Shown piece after piece: positions 18,484 through 27,180 of a DNA stretch of 64,000 bases (position 1 is its first letter; every line of letters starts with the position of its first letter). The stretch is from Chitinophagales bacterium (GTDB taxonomy: Bacteria; Bacteroidota; Bacteroidia; Chitinophagales; Chitinophagaceae). The stretch is from NCBI GenBank assembly GCA_017303855.1, contig JAFLBL010000009.1, positions 89,327 to 153,326 of the forward strand. Direction: 5' to 3'. The position numbers and the translations under genes were made by a program. The notes below the pieces were generated by a model. The model was not told the DNA's origin and ran no database searches. It was given only the letters and a program-made list of their open reading frames with translations.

Positions 18484-19728
18484 TTATGCTTTTTGATAGA
18501 ATGATTCCAATTGTTTATGAAATGCGGCCAGTTGTTTATCCGTAACGCCTGCCGCCTGTTCCAGCTGTTTAATAAACGTGACAATTTCCATAATTTCCTG
18601 CTCACCCACTCCCGATTTAAAATGCAGCAGTTGTACAAAATCTTCATTCAGTACACTGGTTGACAGTTTATACTTACTACGTATATGCTCCAGGAAATAG
18701 GCCGCCATTTTCCGGCATAGATTCCGGTGATCGCCTTTCCCATAATACAACCGGCCGATGGTTTTTACAAAATCAAGTGAATCATTCGCGGGTTTACGGA
18801 TCACCGGAATATAGCGTTGCCGGCGCCGCATTTCCATCCCTACATACACTACCAGTAATCCCGCGAGTAACCAGAATGCCGCCCTGAACGGATGATCACC
18901 TGCCTCATTCTTCATATTCATCAGCACGGACAACCAGCCTTTCTTTTTCTGATTAGCAGCATAGTCCGGTTTTTTACGCTGGTAGTATTCGTCCCAGATT
19001 ATCGTTTGTACATCCGGACGGATTACCGACAAGGCTTTTTCGTAATAACCGATATTCTGTTTGTGCAATAAAAAATAATTGCTGAAAGCAAGTGGTTCAA
19101 GGTGTACATAAAAATTTCCTTCCCCGGTACGCAGGCGGATAAAGGTTGGCTTGCCGGCCTCATCATGGCCCAGCACCTGTGTGGTCGCGGAATCCACGCG
19201 GGTAAAATAGGAATAAAACGTACGGCCGGGATACTGGTAGGCAACGGTGTCCTGAAATGGAGGTGTATGCAGGTAAAAATTCGCACCGTCCTTATCCGCA
19301 TCCGACTGGAAATAGGACAGATCAAATGAATTGCTGCCGCAACCCAGCCGGTCATCGGCTTCTGAAGAAATATAACGGGCGCTGATAAATACATCATTCC
19401 CCGCTTTGGCAAAAGAAATCAACTGGTTCATTTCCGCTTCATCCGCCCCGAATCTTTCTGTAATAGCTATATATGCCTGTCCGGGACTATAGGCAGATAC
19501 CGAATCCCAGAATCCCGGTTCTTTACGGGTCACTTTAACTTTTGCCCCGGGAAACAAATACTTCAGATTAGAAAATGCCACATAGGTCGCATACGGAATC
19601 TTGTCCTGCCGCCGCAGGGTTACCCGCTGATCGACCTGGCGTTTTTGTTCACTCTTTCGGGTGAGGAATAAAGCCAGCAACGCACCCAGCAGCAGTACGC
19701 CCAACAGATATGGTATAAACTTTTTCAC
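18484..19728 (-). CDS. DUF4350-like membrane-anchored protein
   Basis: A 414-aa protein with an N-terminal membrane anchor (about residues 4-24), a periplasmic domain that reads like a class I glutamine-amidotransferase-type fold (AFSNLKYLFPGAKVK, NDVFISARYIS), a second membrane helix near residues 275-295 and a helical C-terminal tail. This layout, the length and the position just upstream of MoxR are those of DUF4350 proteins. No enzymatic residues can be assigned. The stop is 2 bp before MoxR, and its ATG lies 2 bp after the preceding gene. Confidence 0.8.
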   Translation of the reverse strand: MKKFIPYLLGVLLLGALLALFLTRKSEQKRQVDQRVTLRRQDKIPYATYVAFSNLKYLFPGAKVKVTRKEPGFWDSVSAYSPGQAYIAITERFGADEAEMNQLISFAKAGNDVFISARYISSEADDRLGCGSNSFDLSYFQSDADKDGANFYLHTPPFQDTVAYQYPGRTFYSYFTRVDSATTQVLGHDEAGKPTFIRLRTGEGNFYVHLEPLAFSNYFLLHKQNIGYYEKALSVIRPDVQTIIWDEYYQRKKPDYAANQKKKGWLSVLMNMKNEAGDHPFRAAFWLLAGLLVVYVGMEMRRRQRYIPVIRKPANDSLDFVKTIGRLYYGKGDHRNLCRKMAAYFLEHIRSKYKLSTSVLNEDFVQLLHFKSGVGEQEIMEIVTFIKQLEQAAGVTDKQLAAFHKQLESFYQKA

Positions 19729-19730
19729 CT

Positions 19731-20555
19731 TCAGTGCTTGCTTTCAAATTGACTGATATCATTACTGATTTGCCGGTAGGCCGATTCAGATACGCTGAAT
19801 TGTCCGTACCAGCTGTATTCATAGTGCAGGGTGATCCGGGAAAAGCCGGTGTAATACGGTGTGTTATACAATTGCATCAGGTAATCCAAATTGGTTTTAT
19901 CCTGCTGGTAACGGATGATGTTTTTTACCGACAGTTCTTTTAATAAGCGCAGGAACTGTAATCGAACCGCCATCCGGTAATCGCCCTTTTTCTCCGCTTT
20001 TTCAATCTCCTTCTGGTACGCAATGGCAAATATATCTTCCGGCATTTCAGGCTCATCTTCCTCCGTAGTTATATTCACCGGCCGTTTCTTCCGGAAAAGC
20101 CCCACATTACTTTCCGCCAGGTAAAAAATGATGATACCGGCAAAAACAGTAATAATAATCAGCCAGACCAGGGTTTTAAACCAGGGCTGCACCGTTACTG
20201 GCTGATAAGCGCTTCCCGTTTTTTTTTGCTTTTTAGTTTCAAAGGTCGCGTTGGCATACCAGAAATCATCCTCCTGTTGCAGCCGGCTGACGGTGGAATC
20301 CGGCAAGGAGCGACGTTGTATTCGCAGTGAGTCGTCTGTACCCAGGGTCAGAAAGGGCGTGGTTTCTGTATCGGATTCTTCAGCTACCTGTTCATCCACC
20401 TGCACCGCATCCTCTGTTGGTTCGGCTGTAACCGTTACCACCGTATCTGCTTCCTGTGCACAAACAGTGGCGGGGAGCAGTATGCATAAAAGGGTTAACC
20501 GGAAGAAGCGGGTGAAGGATAAGGCGGTAATATGCAGGCGGGATTTCAGCAACAC
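19731..20555 (-). CDS. DUF4129-like membrane protein of the MoxR operon
   Basis: A 274-aa protein with a signal or anchor segment (about residues 12-34), a Thr/Glu-rich linker, one central membrane helix (near residues 128-150) and a C-terminal cytoplasmic domain with AYQKEIEKAEKKGDYRMAVR and RLQFLRLLKELS, the pattern of DUF4129 C-termini. The start codon must be GTG (20555) or the following TTG, because no ATG occurs before the hydrophobic segment. The GTG directly abuts the stop of the SpoIIM-like gene, with no spacer, which suggests translational coupling. Confidence 0.75.
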   Translation of the reverse strand: MLLKSRLHITALSFTRFFRLTLLCILLPATVCAQEADTVVTVTAEPTEDAVQVDEQVAEESDTETTPFLTLGTDDSLRIQRRSLPDSTVSRLQQEDDFWYANATFETKKQKKTGSAYQPVTVQPWFKTLVWLIIITVFAGIIIFYLAESNVGLFRKKRPVNITTEEDEPEMPEDIFAIAYQKEIEKAEKKGDYRMAVRLQFLRLLKELSVKNIIRYQQDKTNLDYLMQLYNTPYYTGFSRITLHYEYSWYGQFSVSESAYRQISNDISQFESKH

Positions 20556-21524
20556 TTATTCTTCCTCCTCATTTAACTGTACCAGTAACCGCTTTTGCAA
20601 ACGGATCGGATAAATGATAAAATACCAGATTACAAACAGGATTGACAGGGCAAAAACGGCTGTTGTAAGCCAGGAAACATTATTATAGAGACGGGTAATA
20701 AATCCCTCAAAAAAAGCGGCCAGCGCGAAAACCGGCAATAAACCGATAATAATTTTCACCCCATCCTTGGCTCCCTTTTTAAACGCGTCCATTCGTTTAA
20801 TGGTGCCGGGAAATAAAAACCCTTTCCCCAGAATCAACCCGGCTCCTCCCGCCAGAATAATGGCTGTAATTTCCAGTGTACCGTGTACAAACACAACCAG
20901 CCAGAAATCTATACCCAGTCCTTTAGCGGCGAAAATCTGATCAAACACACCCACCATCACACCGGTTTCTGCCATATCATACAAGGTGGGTAAGCCGAGC
21001 AATATACCGGCGGCGAACATACGAAGGGCAACCCCGATATTATTAACCATTATACCCAGCCAGGTAAGCAGGCTGTTGCCGTTTTCATAGATGCCAAAGG
21101 GATTCCCTTTGGCTATATTTTCATGTGTGGTTTCGATATAGTTACTGCCCAGTACTTCAAGGGGAATATCCGGATCTTTGGAAGCAGTAAAAAAACCAAT
21201 GGCAAAAAACAAGCTGAAGTACAGAAAAGCGAAAAACAGGATGCCGTGATGTTTCCGGATCGTAAGCGGCAGGTCATATTTCCAGAACTTAAAAATGCGG
21301 TTGGATTCTTCTTTCCTGTTTTTGTAAATATCCAGGTAGACCCTGGACGCCTGCGCATTGATATAAGAAGTGACTTTCCCGGATGGGTAAAACGTTTTGG
21401 CATAGGCCAGATCATCCACCAGCTGGGTAAAGGAAGCGGCCATATCATCCGGATCATCGGGTGGCATGTGCTGATCTTTTAACCACCGGTCTTTATTTTT
21501 CTTTATAAACAGGGCTTCGCGCAA
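20556..21524 (-). CDS. SpoIIM-like (DUF95) membrane protein, first gene of the MoxR operon
   Basis: A 322-aa protein with a soluble N-terminal part (about residues 1-95, with FTQLVDDLAYAKTFYP) and five or so membrane helices resembling stage II sporulation protein M, including HGTLEITAIILAGGAGLILG, the family signature. It is not a sporulation gene in this phylum; the family occurs with MoxR, DUF58 and RDD genes across bacteria. The start is TTG at 21524; no ATG or GTG lies in frame upstream. It heads the operon and is divergent from the RDD gene, 95 bp away. Confidence 0.88.
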   Translation of the reverse strand: MREALFIKKNKDRWLKDQHMPPDDPDDMAASFTQLVDDLAYAKTFYPSGKVTSYINAQASRVYLDIYKNRKEESNRIFKFWKYDLPLTIRKHHGILFFAFLYFSLFFAIGFFTASKDPDIPLEVLGSNYIETTHENIAKGNPFGIYENGNSLLTWLGIMVNNIGVALRMFAAGILLGLPTLYDMAETGVMVGVFDQIFAAKGLGIDFWLVVFVHGTLEITAIILAGGAGLILGKGFLFPGTIKRMDAFKKGAKDGVKIIIGLLPVFALAAFFEGFITRLYNNVSWLTTAVFALSILFVIWYFIIYPIRLQKRLLVQLNEEEE

Positions 21525-21619
21525 ATGTGGTAATTTGCTCGTAAAATACTATTTTTAAAACAAGAAATGACGGCCGGCTTTAAATAAAATTATACCGGCA
21601 GCAGTGAACCCGAAACATC

Positions 21620-22435
21620 ATGTCAGTATTAAAGATCCCCACCAATTTCAACATCGACCTCGAGTTTGAAATTCCTGAATTCTACCGGCGGTTCCTGGCG
21701 GTCATTATGGACTATATCATCCTTTTTTTCTACAATATGCTGGCCTCCGCAATTATAAAATCAATAGCCGGCACGATGGATATCTGGGATATGGAAAGCC
21801 AATATAATCTGCATTGGCTGGCCATAGTGGTGATTTTACTACCGATCCTGTTTTACCATGTGGTAATGGAGATTTCACTAAACGGCCAGACCATCGGAAA
21901 ACGGGTAATGCGTATACGGGTCGTCAATGAAAACGGAGGCAAAGCCAGCATGAGCCAGTTCTTCATCCGCTGGTTGTTGCGGGATATCTGGTTCCTGATC
22001 ATACTGGCGATCGGCATGCAGAAGCAGGAAATGGGCGACAAATATTCTTCCCTCTTTCTGATTTTCGCAGTACTTGGTTTTTTTATTGCCGATATTGTAC
22101 TCGTGGTATCGGGCAAAAAGGGGCAACGTATCGGCGATCTGCTGGCTAAAACCATCCTCATACGTACCCATGCAAAAGGAGATATAGAAGACACCGTTTT
22201 TATTGAAGTGGCGGACAGTTACGTCCCCTCTTTTCCGCAGATTATGCAGCTGAGTGACAAAGACATCAATGCCATAAAGAGTATCCTGGAGACAGCGCGG
22301 AGAAAAGGCGATTACCAGATGGCCGAATCCGCCGCCGCAAAAATAAAGGCACACCTGAAAATTGAAACAGGTATGCCTTCTTTTGATTTTCTTGATGTAT
22401 TGCTGAAAGATTATAATTATCTGTCGGCAAACTGA
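21620..22435 (+). CDS. RDD-family membrane protein
   Basis: A 271-aa protein with an RDD domain: FRRFLAVIMDYIILFFYN-type N-terminal helix (seen here as YRRFLAVIMDYIILFF), ISLNGQTIGKRVMRIRVV, FFIRWLLRD, and the RIGDLLAKTILIRT end of the domain, then a soluble C-terminal part of about 75 residues. RDD proteins are small membrane proteins found next to MoxR and SpoIIM-like genes, sometimes tied to ion or solute transport. It is divergent from the MoxR operon and probably belongs to the same system. Confidence 0.9.
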   Translation: MSVLKIPTNFNIDLEFEIPEFYRRFLAVIMDYIILFFYNMLASAIIKSIAGTMDIWDMESQYNLHWLAIVVILLPILFYHVVMEISLNGQTIGKRVMRIRVVNENGGKASMSQFFIRWLLRDIWFLIILAIGMQKQEMGDKYSSLFLIFAVLGFFIADIVLVVSGKKGQRIGDLLAKTILIRTHAKGDIEDTVFIEVADSYVPSFPQIMQLSDKDINAIKSILETARRKGDYQMAESAAAKIKAHLKIETGMPSFDFLDVLLKDYNYLSAN

Positions 22436-22447
22436 TTTCCGGTTATA

Positions 22448-22912
22448 CTAGGCCGCCATAATCGCTCCCATTCCACCCAGCAACAAAGCCAGTACGAAGA
22501 ATGCGATAAAGATGATCGTGATAATTCCCATATAACGGAACGTGGCTTTCAGGTTACGTAACCCTTCGTTAAGTGCCAGCTGATCATTCGCATTAATGGC
22601 GGTGCGGATATAATTCGCAAAACGCAGGGTAAACAGGCAGGGGAAGAAATAAATCAGGGCCACTATGATATAGGTAACCATCATGGTAACGCCGAGCCCC
22701 GCGGACGCGCTGCTGCCAAATTCTCTGTCAAATTCGCTGGTTGCTTTTGACATCGCCATTGAAGCAAAAATGCCCATTAAAACCATCAGCACGCACATTA
22801 CCATTCCCACAATGGCCAGCAGACGGGCCCAGGAAGCTGTTTCTTTTAAATGACCTGTACTGGTGGAATCGAGGCTGAGTCCGAATAATGAATTGTCCTG
22901 TTGTTGTTCCAT
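22448..22912 (-). CDS. DUF5362 small membrane protein
   Basis: A 154-aa protein with an N-terminal soluble stretch, then four hydrophobic segments; ETASWARLLAIVGMVMCVLM, the IYFFPCLFTLRFANYIRTAI segment and the closing glycine-rich helix match the DUF5362 layout known from Bacteroidota. Function unknown. It is convergent with the RDD gene, 12 bp from its stop. Confidence 0.75.
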   Translation of the reverse strand: MEQQQDNSLFGLSLDSTSTGHLKETASWARLLAIVGMVMCVLMVLMGIFASMAMSKATSEFDREFGSSASAGLGVTMMVTYIIVALIYFFPCLFTLRFANYIRTAINANDQLALNEGLRNLKATFRYMGIITIIFIAFFVLALLLGGMGAIMAA

Positions 22913-23016
22913 ATTGAGTTGATTTTAGGTTTGAGTAAATATAAAACTCCGGCCAGTATACTGCAAATTATTTTACAATTAACCAACCGGAGTTTGGATA
23001 AATCAGGTAAGAATGC

Positions 23017-24495
23017 TTAGTAAGCCCTGGCGAATAAAACCCGCTGAACGGAAGGATTACCAGTCAGGATACATTGTCCCGCTTCCTGCGGGTTGTCCAG
23101 CGGAATACAACGGATAGTCGCTTTGGTCTTTTCCTTAATGGCTTCTTCCGTCTCCGCCGTTCCATCCCAGTGTGCCGACACAAAGCCCCCTTTACCATCC
23201 AGCAGTTGAACAAACTCCTCCCAGCTGTTGGCGATTGTAATATGCTCTTCCCGGAAACTTTTTGCCTTATTGAACATGTATTGCTGGATATCCGCCAGCA
23301 GGTCATTCACATACCCGGCTATACCATCCAGGCTCACTACATTTTTTTCTTTGGTATCCCGGCGGGCCACTTCCACCACATTTTTCTCCAGGTCCCTGGC
23401 ACCAATGGCCAGCCTCACCGGCACCCCTTTCATTTCATATTCCGCAAATTTCCATCCCGGCCTGGCATTATCGTTATCATCATACTTCACCCGGATACCT
23501 AATGCTTTGAGTTCGTCCATTATGGCCTGTACTTTGGCATCGATCTGTGCTTTTTGTTCATCCCCTTTGTAAATGGGTACAATCACCACCTGGTGCGGTG
23601 CAATACGGGGTGGAAGCACGAGTCCCTGGTCATCACTATGCGCCATTACCAGGGCGCCGATCAGCCGGGTACTTACGCCCCAGCTGGTTGCCCATACATA
23701 TTCCAGTTTATTTTCTTTATCGCTGAATTTCACATCAAAGGCTTTGGCAAAATTCTGACCCAGAAAATGGGAGGTACCCGCCTGCAGGGCTTTGCCGTCC
23801 TGCATCAGGGCTTCAATGCAATAGGTATCTTCCGCACCGGCAAAGCGTTCGCTGGCCGATTTTACGCCTTTGATAACGGGAACGGCCATCCAGTTTTCAA
23901 CAAAATCGGCATATACATGAAGCATTTTAACGGCTTCTTCCACGGCTTCATTTTTCGTGGCATGGGCGGTATGTCCTTCCTGCCATAAAAATTCCGCAGT
24001 ACGCAGAAAAAGCCGGGTCCTCATTTCCCAGCGAACCACATTGGCCCATTGGTTGACCAGGATGGGCAGGTCGCGGTACGACTGAATCCAGTCTTTGTAG
24101 GTATTCCAGATAATGGCTTCACTGGTTGGACGAACCACCAGTTCCTCTTCCAGCTTTGCCTCAGGATCCACCATCAGTTTCCCTTTTTTGTTTGGATCCG
24201 CTTTTAGCCGGTAATGGGTAACAATAGCACATTCCTTGGCAAAGCCCTCCGCGTTCTTTTCCTCCGCTTCAAAAAGGGATTTGGGTACAAAAAGCGGGAA
24301 ATAGGCATTGACGTGACCGGTGTCTTTGAACATTTTATCCAGGGCATCGCGCATATGTTCCCAGAGGGCAAACCCATAGGGTTTAATTACCATGCAACCC
24401 CTTACCGCGGAATAATCCGCCAGTTCTCCCTTCAGAATTAGGTCATTATACCATTGGGAATAATCCGTGGCCCTTGATGTGATTTCTTTACTCAT
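23017..24495 (-). CDS. proS: Prolyl-tRNA synthetase, archaeal/eukaryotic-like type
   Basis: A 492-aa class II aminoacyl-tRNA synthetase of the short ProS type 3 (no editing insertion), usual for Bacteroidota. Class II motifs: [18 protein letters not shown] (motif 1 region), [17 protein letters not shown], the motif 2 region [34 protein letters not shown], and motif 3 region [20 protein letters not shown]. The anticodon-binding domain follows with [13 protein letters not shown]. The final Tyr (ARAY) is typical of this type. Complete and of normal length. Confidence 0.97.
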   Translation of the reverse strand: MSKEITSRATDYSQWYNDLILKGELADYSAVRGCMVIKPYGFALWEHMRDALDKMFKDTGHVNAYFPLFVPKSLFEAEEKNAEGFAKECAIVTHYRLKADPNKKGKLMVDPEAKLEEELVVRPTSEAIIWNTYKDWIQSYRDLPILVNQWANVVRWEMRTRLFLRTAEFLWQEGHTAHATKNEAVEEAVKMLHVYADFVENWMAVPVIKGVKSASERFAGAEDTYCIEALMQDGKALQAGTSHFLGQNFAKAFDVKFSDKENKLEYVWATSWGVSTRLIGALVMAHSDDQGLVLPPRIAPHQVVIVPIYKGDEQKAQIDAKVQAIMDELKALGIRVKYDDNDNARPGWKFAEYEMKGVPVRLAIGARDLEKNVVEVARRDTKEKNVVSLDGIAGYVNDLLADIQQYMFNKAKSFREEHITIANSWEEFVQLLDGKGGFVSAHWDGTAETEEAIKEKTKATIRCIPLDNPQEAGQCILTGNPSVQRVLFARAY

Positions 24496-24591
24496 ACTTC
24501 AATGTTTAATCGCCATACAGGCTTTATATCTTATTTAACACGCAGATATACAATAATCCGCGAAATCATTTTAAAATTTGTACCGGAAACG

Positions 24592-24601
24592 CAAACGTTT
24601 G
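24592..24601. promoter_or_regulatory. Perfect 10-bp palindrome CAAACGTTTG, possible operator
   Basis: CAAACGTTTG lies between proS and the divergent lipoprotein gene, 62 bp before the ATG of the latter. Its AAACGTTT core is the form bound by many LacI-family repressors. No regulator is encoded nearby, so this is only a candidate. Confidence 0.3.
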
Positions 24602-24662
24602 TTTCGTATCTAAAGTCGCACAAAAGTAGTAACTTCAACTTTAACCCGATAAACCATTTGCC

Positions 24663-25394
24663 ATGAAATCATCTATTTTGCTCCTGGCATTGTCTGTAGC
24701 CGCACTCAGCAGCTGTACCACCGCATATAAAACAGGTCAGACACCTGACGATGTATATTACTCCCCTGTACGTCCGCAGGACGAATATGTACGTATGGAA
24801 AAAGAAGACGACCGTAGTTACCGGTATGAGGAGGATTATTATGAAGACCGTTATCTCCGGATGAAAGTGCGTAACCGCTACCAGTGGTATGACCTGAATG
24901 ACTGGTATGCCTATGAAAGATGGGGATTTGGTCACAACTATTACTACGGATCTTATTATAATCCTTATAATACCTGGAATTATTATTACAATCCCTATTG
25001 CTCCCATACCATGTATGCCAATACCCGGTTTACCACTACGTATACCAAACCCCGCGTGGTCAACCTGAATACGTATAATAATTCCGGCAACATAGCCTCC
25101 AATCCGAAAGTAACATTCAGCAATCCCAAGTATAATATACCGGGCAACAACAATAACACCTATACGAATAACAGCAACAATTCCTACAGTGCCCCGCGCA
25201 ACAGCAGCAGCAGTGCCAGTTCGGGCAGCAATGCGGGAAATGTGCTCCGGTCAATTTTTGGTGGAGGCAGCAGCAACAATTCTTCCTCCAGCAGTTCGTC
25301 CGGACATAATACATCCACACAATCGTCTTCTTCCAGCAGTTCATCCGGCAGTTCCGGTTCTTCTGGCAGCAGCGCACCGGTCCGCAGGTTTTAA
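24663..25394 (+). CDS. Tyrosine-rich, Ser/Asn-tailed lipoprotein
   Basis: A 243-aa protein with a lipoprotein signal (LSSC, Cys18). The first half of the mature part is very rich in Tyr, Asp, Trp and Arg (residues 45-115 carry repeated YYY, RYxW and YNP motifs). The second half is a low-complexity tail of Asn and Ser, with long Ser runs near the C-terminus. No enzyme domain is seen; it is probably a surface or outer-membrane-anchored structural protein. The antisense frames look Cys- and Ile-rich only because of the skewed codons. No family was recognised. Confidence 0.72.
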   Translation: MKSSILLLALSVAALSSCTTAYKTGQTPDDVYYSPVRPQDEYVRMEKEDDRSYRYEEDYYEDRYLRMKVRNRYQWYDLNDWYAYERWGFGHNYYYGSYYNPYNTWNYYYNPYCSHTMYANTRFTTTYTKPRVVNLNTYNNSGNIASNPKVTFSNPKYNIPGNNNNTYTNNSNNSYSAPRNSSSSASSGSNAGNVLRSIFGGGSSNNSSSSSSSGHNTSTQSSSSSSSSGSSGSSGSSAPVRRF

Positions 25395-25431
25395 TAATTA
25401 ATATAACCTCCGATGAACCGGCCCTTGTTAC

Positions 25432-25448
25432 GTTCAGTAAATCTGAAC
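25432..25448. promoter_or_regulatory. Inverted repeat GTTCAG-N5-CTGAAC before the FadL-like gene
   Basis: Perfect 6-bp arms with a 5-nt spacer, 32 bp before the ATG at 25481. It could be an operator or an mRNA leader hairpin; there is no further evidence. Confidence 0.3.
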
Positions 25449-25480
25449 AGTTTATTTACTACCTGTAATTCAGCCTGATC

Positions 25481-27025
25481 ATGAAAAAACTACTTTTCAT
25501 ACTCCCTTCCCTTGCCTTTTCGGCAACCCTTTTCGCTCAGGATCCAACTGATGCCTTACGTTATTCCTGGGCCATTTCTTCCGGTACGGCAAGGCAACAA
25601 GCCGTAGGCGGGGCCATGGCCTCACTGGGTGGCGATTTATCGGCTACCTATGTAAACCCGGCCGGGCTGGGTTTTTATAAGACCGGGGATTTTGTGATGA
25701 CACCCGGATTTAATCTCTGGAATAATAAAGCCGCCTATTACGGACGTACGGAATCGGATAACAGAAAATATTTGTCTTTCGGCACCAGCGGAATTGTGCT
25801 GGGCAACGGATCCGAAAGAGACCGCAAGGGCCGGAACAGCAGTTCCTCTTTTGCCCTGGCGATTAACCGGACCGCAAATGTGGGTACGAATCTTTTGTAC
25901 CGGGGACTTAATAACCAGAGTTCATTTTCCAACAAATTTCTTGAAGAAATAAACGGAGACCGGGATGCCAACAGCGTGGCCAGTAACTACCCGTTCGGAG
26001 CCAGTCTTGCCCTCAATACATACTGGATTGATACCATTGCGGGCGGCAGCTCCGGGAATTATCAGTTCCAGACCCGTGCCCCTATCGCTACCGGGCTGAT
26101 CCAGGAGAATGCCGTTAGCTCACGTGGAGGAGTAACCGAACTGGCATTGGCTTTTGCCGGGGCACAGAACGACAAATTTTATTACGGCTTTACTCTTGGC
26201 GTTCCTTTTCTTAATTATGAAAGAGAAGCCACTTTTACGGAAGCGGACGCTACTACCGTATCCAATAATAATTTTGACTATGCTACCATTACCCAAAACC
26301 TGGAAACCAAGGGTTCAGGTATTAACCTGAAAATGGGGGTAATTTACAAACCCGTGGAATATGTCCGGTTGGGACTGGCGGTGCACACCCCTACTTTTTA
26401 CCGCCTTTCTGACAAGTATTACACCGATATGGCCACCAGTACGGAAGGACCATTCGGACTGCTGACACAAAGCTCTAAACTGTTTACCGGTGACCAGGCA
26501 GCCGAATTCTCTTACTGGATGTTTACGCCTTATAAGATTATGGCAAGCGCCTCTTATGTATTACGCGAAATAGAGGATGTAAGAAAACAAAAAGGGTTCC
26601 TGACCGCCGACATTGAATATGTGAATTACAAAGCGTCCTCCTATTCTACTGACCCGGACGGAGACAACAGTCAGTCCACCAAAGATTATCTGAAAAGCCT
26701 GAACAATACCATTGACAATGCCTATAAGGGAGCGTTTAATTTCCGGGCCGGCGGTGAACTAAAATTCACGACCATAATGGCCCGCCTGGGTGCTGCCTAT
26801 TACGGCAACCCGTACAAGGATATTGCCGGCGAAAAAGGCAACCGATTCCAGCTATCCGGCGGTCTGGGTTACCGGCACAAGGGCATGTTTATCGATCTGA
26901 CCTATGTTCATACAATGGGAAAGGATGTGGATTTTGCCTACCGTCTGCAAAGCAGACCGTTCAGTGCCGCCACGCTTAAACAAACAGGGGGGAATGTATT
27001 GCTGACCCTTGGATTTAAAATATAG
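25481..27025 (+). CDS. OmpP1/FadL/TodX-family outer-membrane transport protein
   Basis: A 514-aa protein with a signal peptide (about residues 1-19). The mature N-terminus contains RYSWAISSGTARQQAVGGAMASLGGD-LSATYVNPAGLGFYKTGDF, the NPAG motif typical of FadL-type barrels, followed by many short beta-strands and a C-terminal LTLGFKI. Such proteins move hydrophobic compounds across the outer membrane; Bacteroidota members are often labelled hemin receptor without proof. Single gene followed by its own terminator. Confidence 0.85.
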   Translation: MKKLLFILPSLAFSATLFAQDPTDALRYSWAISSGTARQQAVGGAMASLGGDLSATYVNPAGLGFYKTGDFVMTPGFNLWNNKAAYYGRTESDNRKYLSFGTSGIVLGNGSERDRKGRNSSSSFALAINRTANVGTNLLYRGLNNQSSFSNKFLEEINGDRDANSVASNYPFGASLALNTYWIDTIAGGSSGNYQFQTRAPIATGLIQENAVSSRGGVTELALAFAGAQNDKFYYGFTLGVPFLNYEREATFTEADATTVSNNNFDYATITQNLETKGSGINLKMGVIYKPVEYVRLGLAVHTPTFYRLSDKYYTDMATSTEGPFGLLTQSSKLFTGDQAAEFSYWMFTPYKIMASASYVLREIEDVRKQKGFLTADIEYVNYKASSYSTDPDGDNSQSTKDYLKSLNNTIDNAYKGAFNFRAGGELKFTTIMARLGAAYYGNPYKDIAGEKGNRFQLSGGLGYRHKGMFIDLTYVHTMGKDVDFAYRLQSRPFSAATLKQTGGNVLLTLGFKI

Positions 27026-27050
27026 TCCCGGCAAGGGGAAAATGAGCTGA

Positions 27051-27084
27051 AAAGGGTGTATGACCGGAAGGATACACCCTTTTT
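27051..27084 (+). terminator. Terminator of the FadL-like gene
   Basis: AAAGGGTGTAT (27051-27061) and ATACACCCTTT (27072-27082) form a perfect 11-bp stem with a 10-nt loop and a T-run, 25 bp after the stop. Confidence 0.88.
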
Positions 27085-27180
27085 GCATTTTAAATGCTGG
27101 TAAAAATTTAACAGACCCCTGTTTGGTATTGAATTTGCCTGAAGGAAGCGATTACGTAATTTTACAATAAATAGCTGAGT

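Noticed and set aside
25117..25377. Cys-rich 86-codon antisense frame
   Set aside because: Arises from AGC/AAC (Ser/Asn) codons of the lipoprotein tail read backwards.
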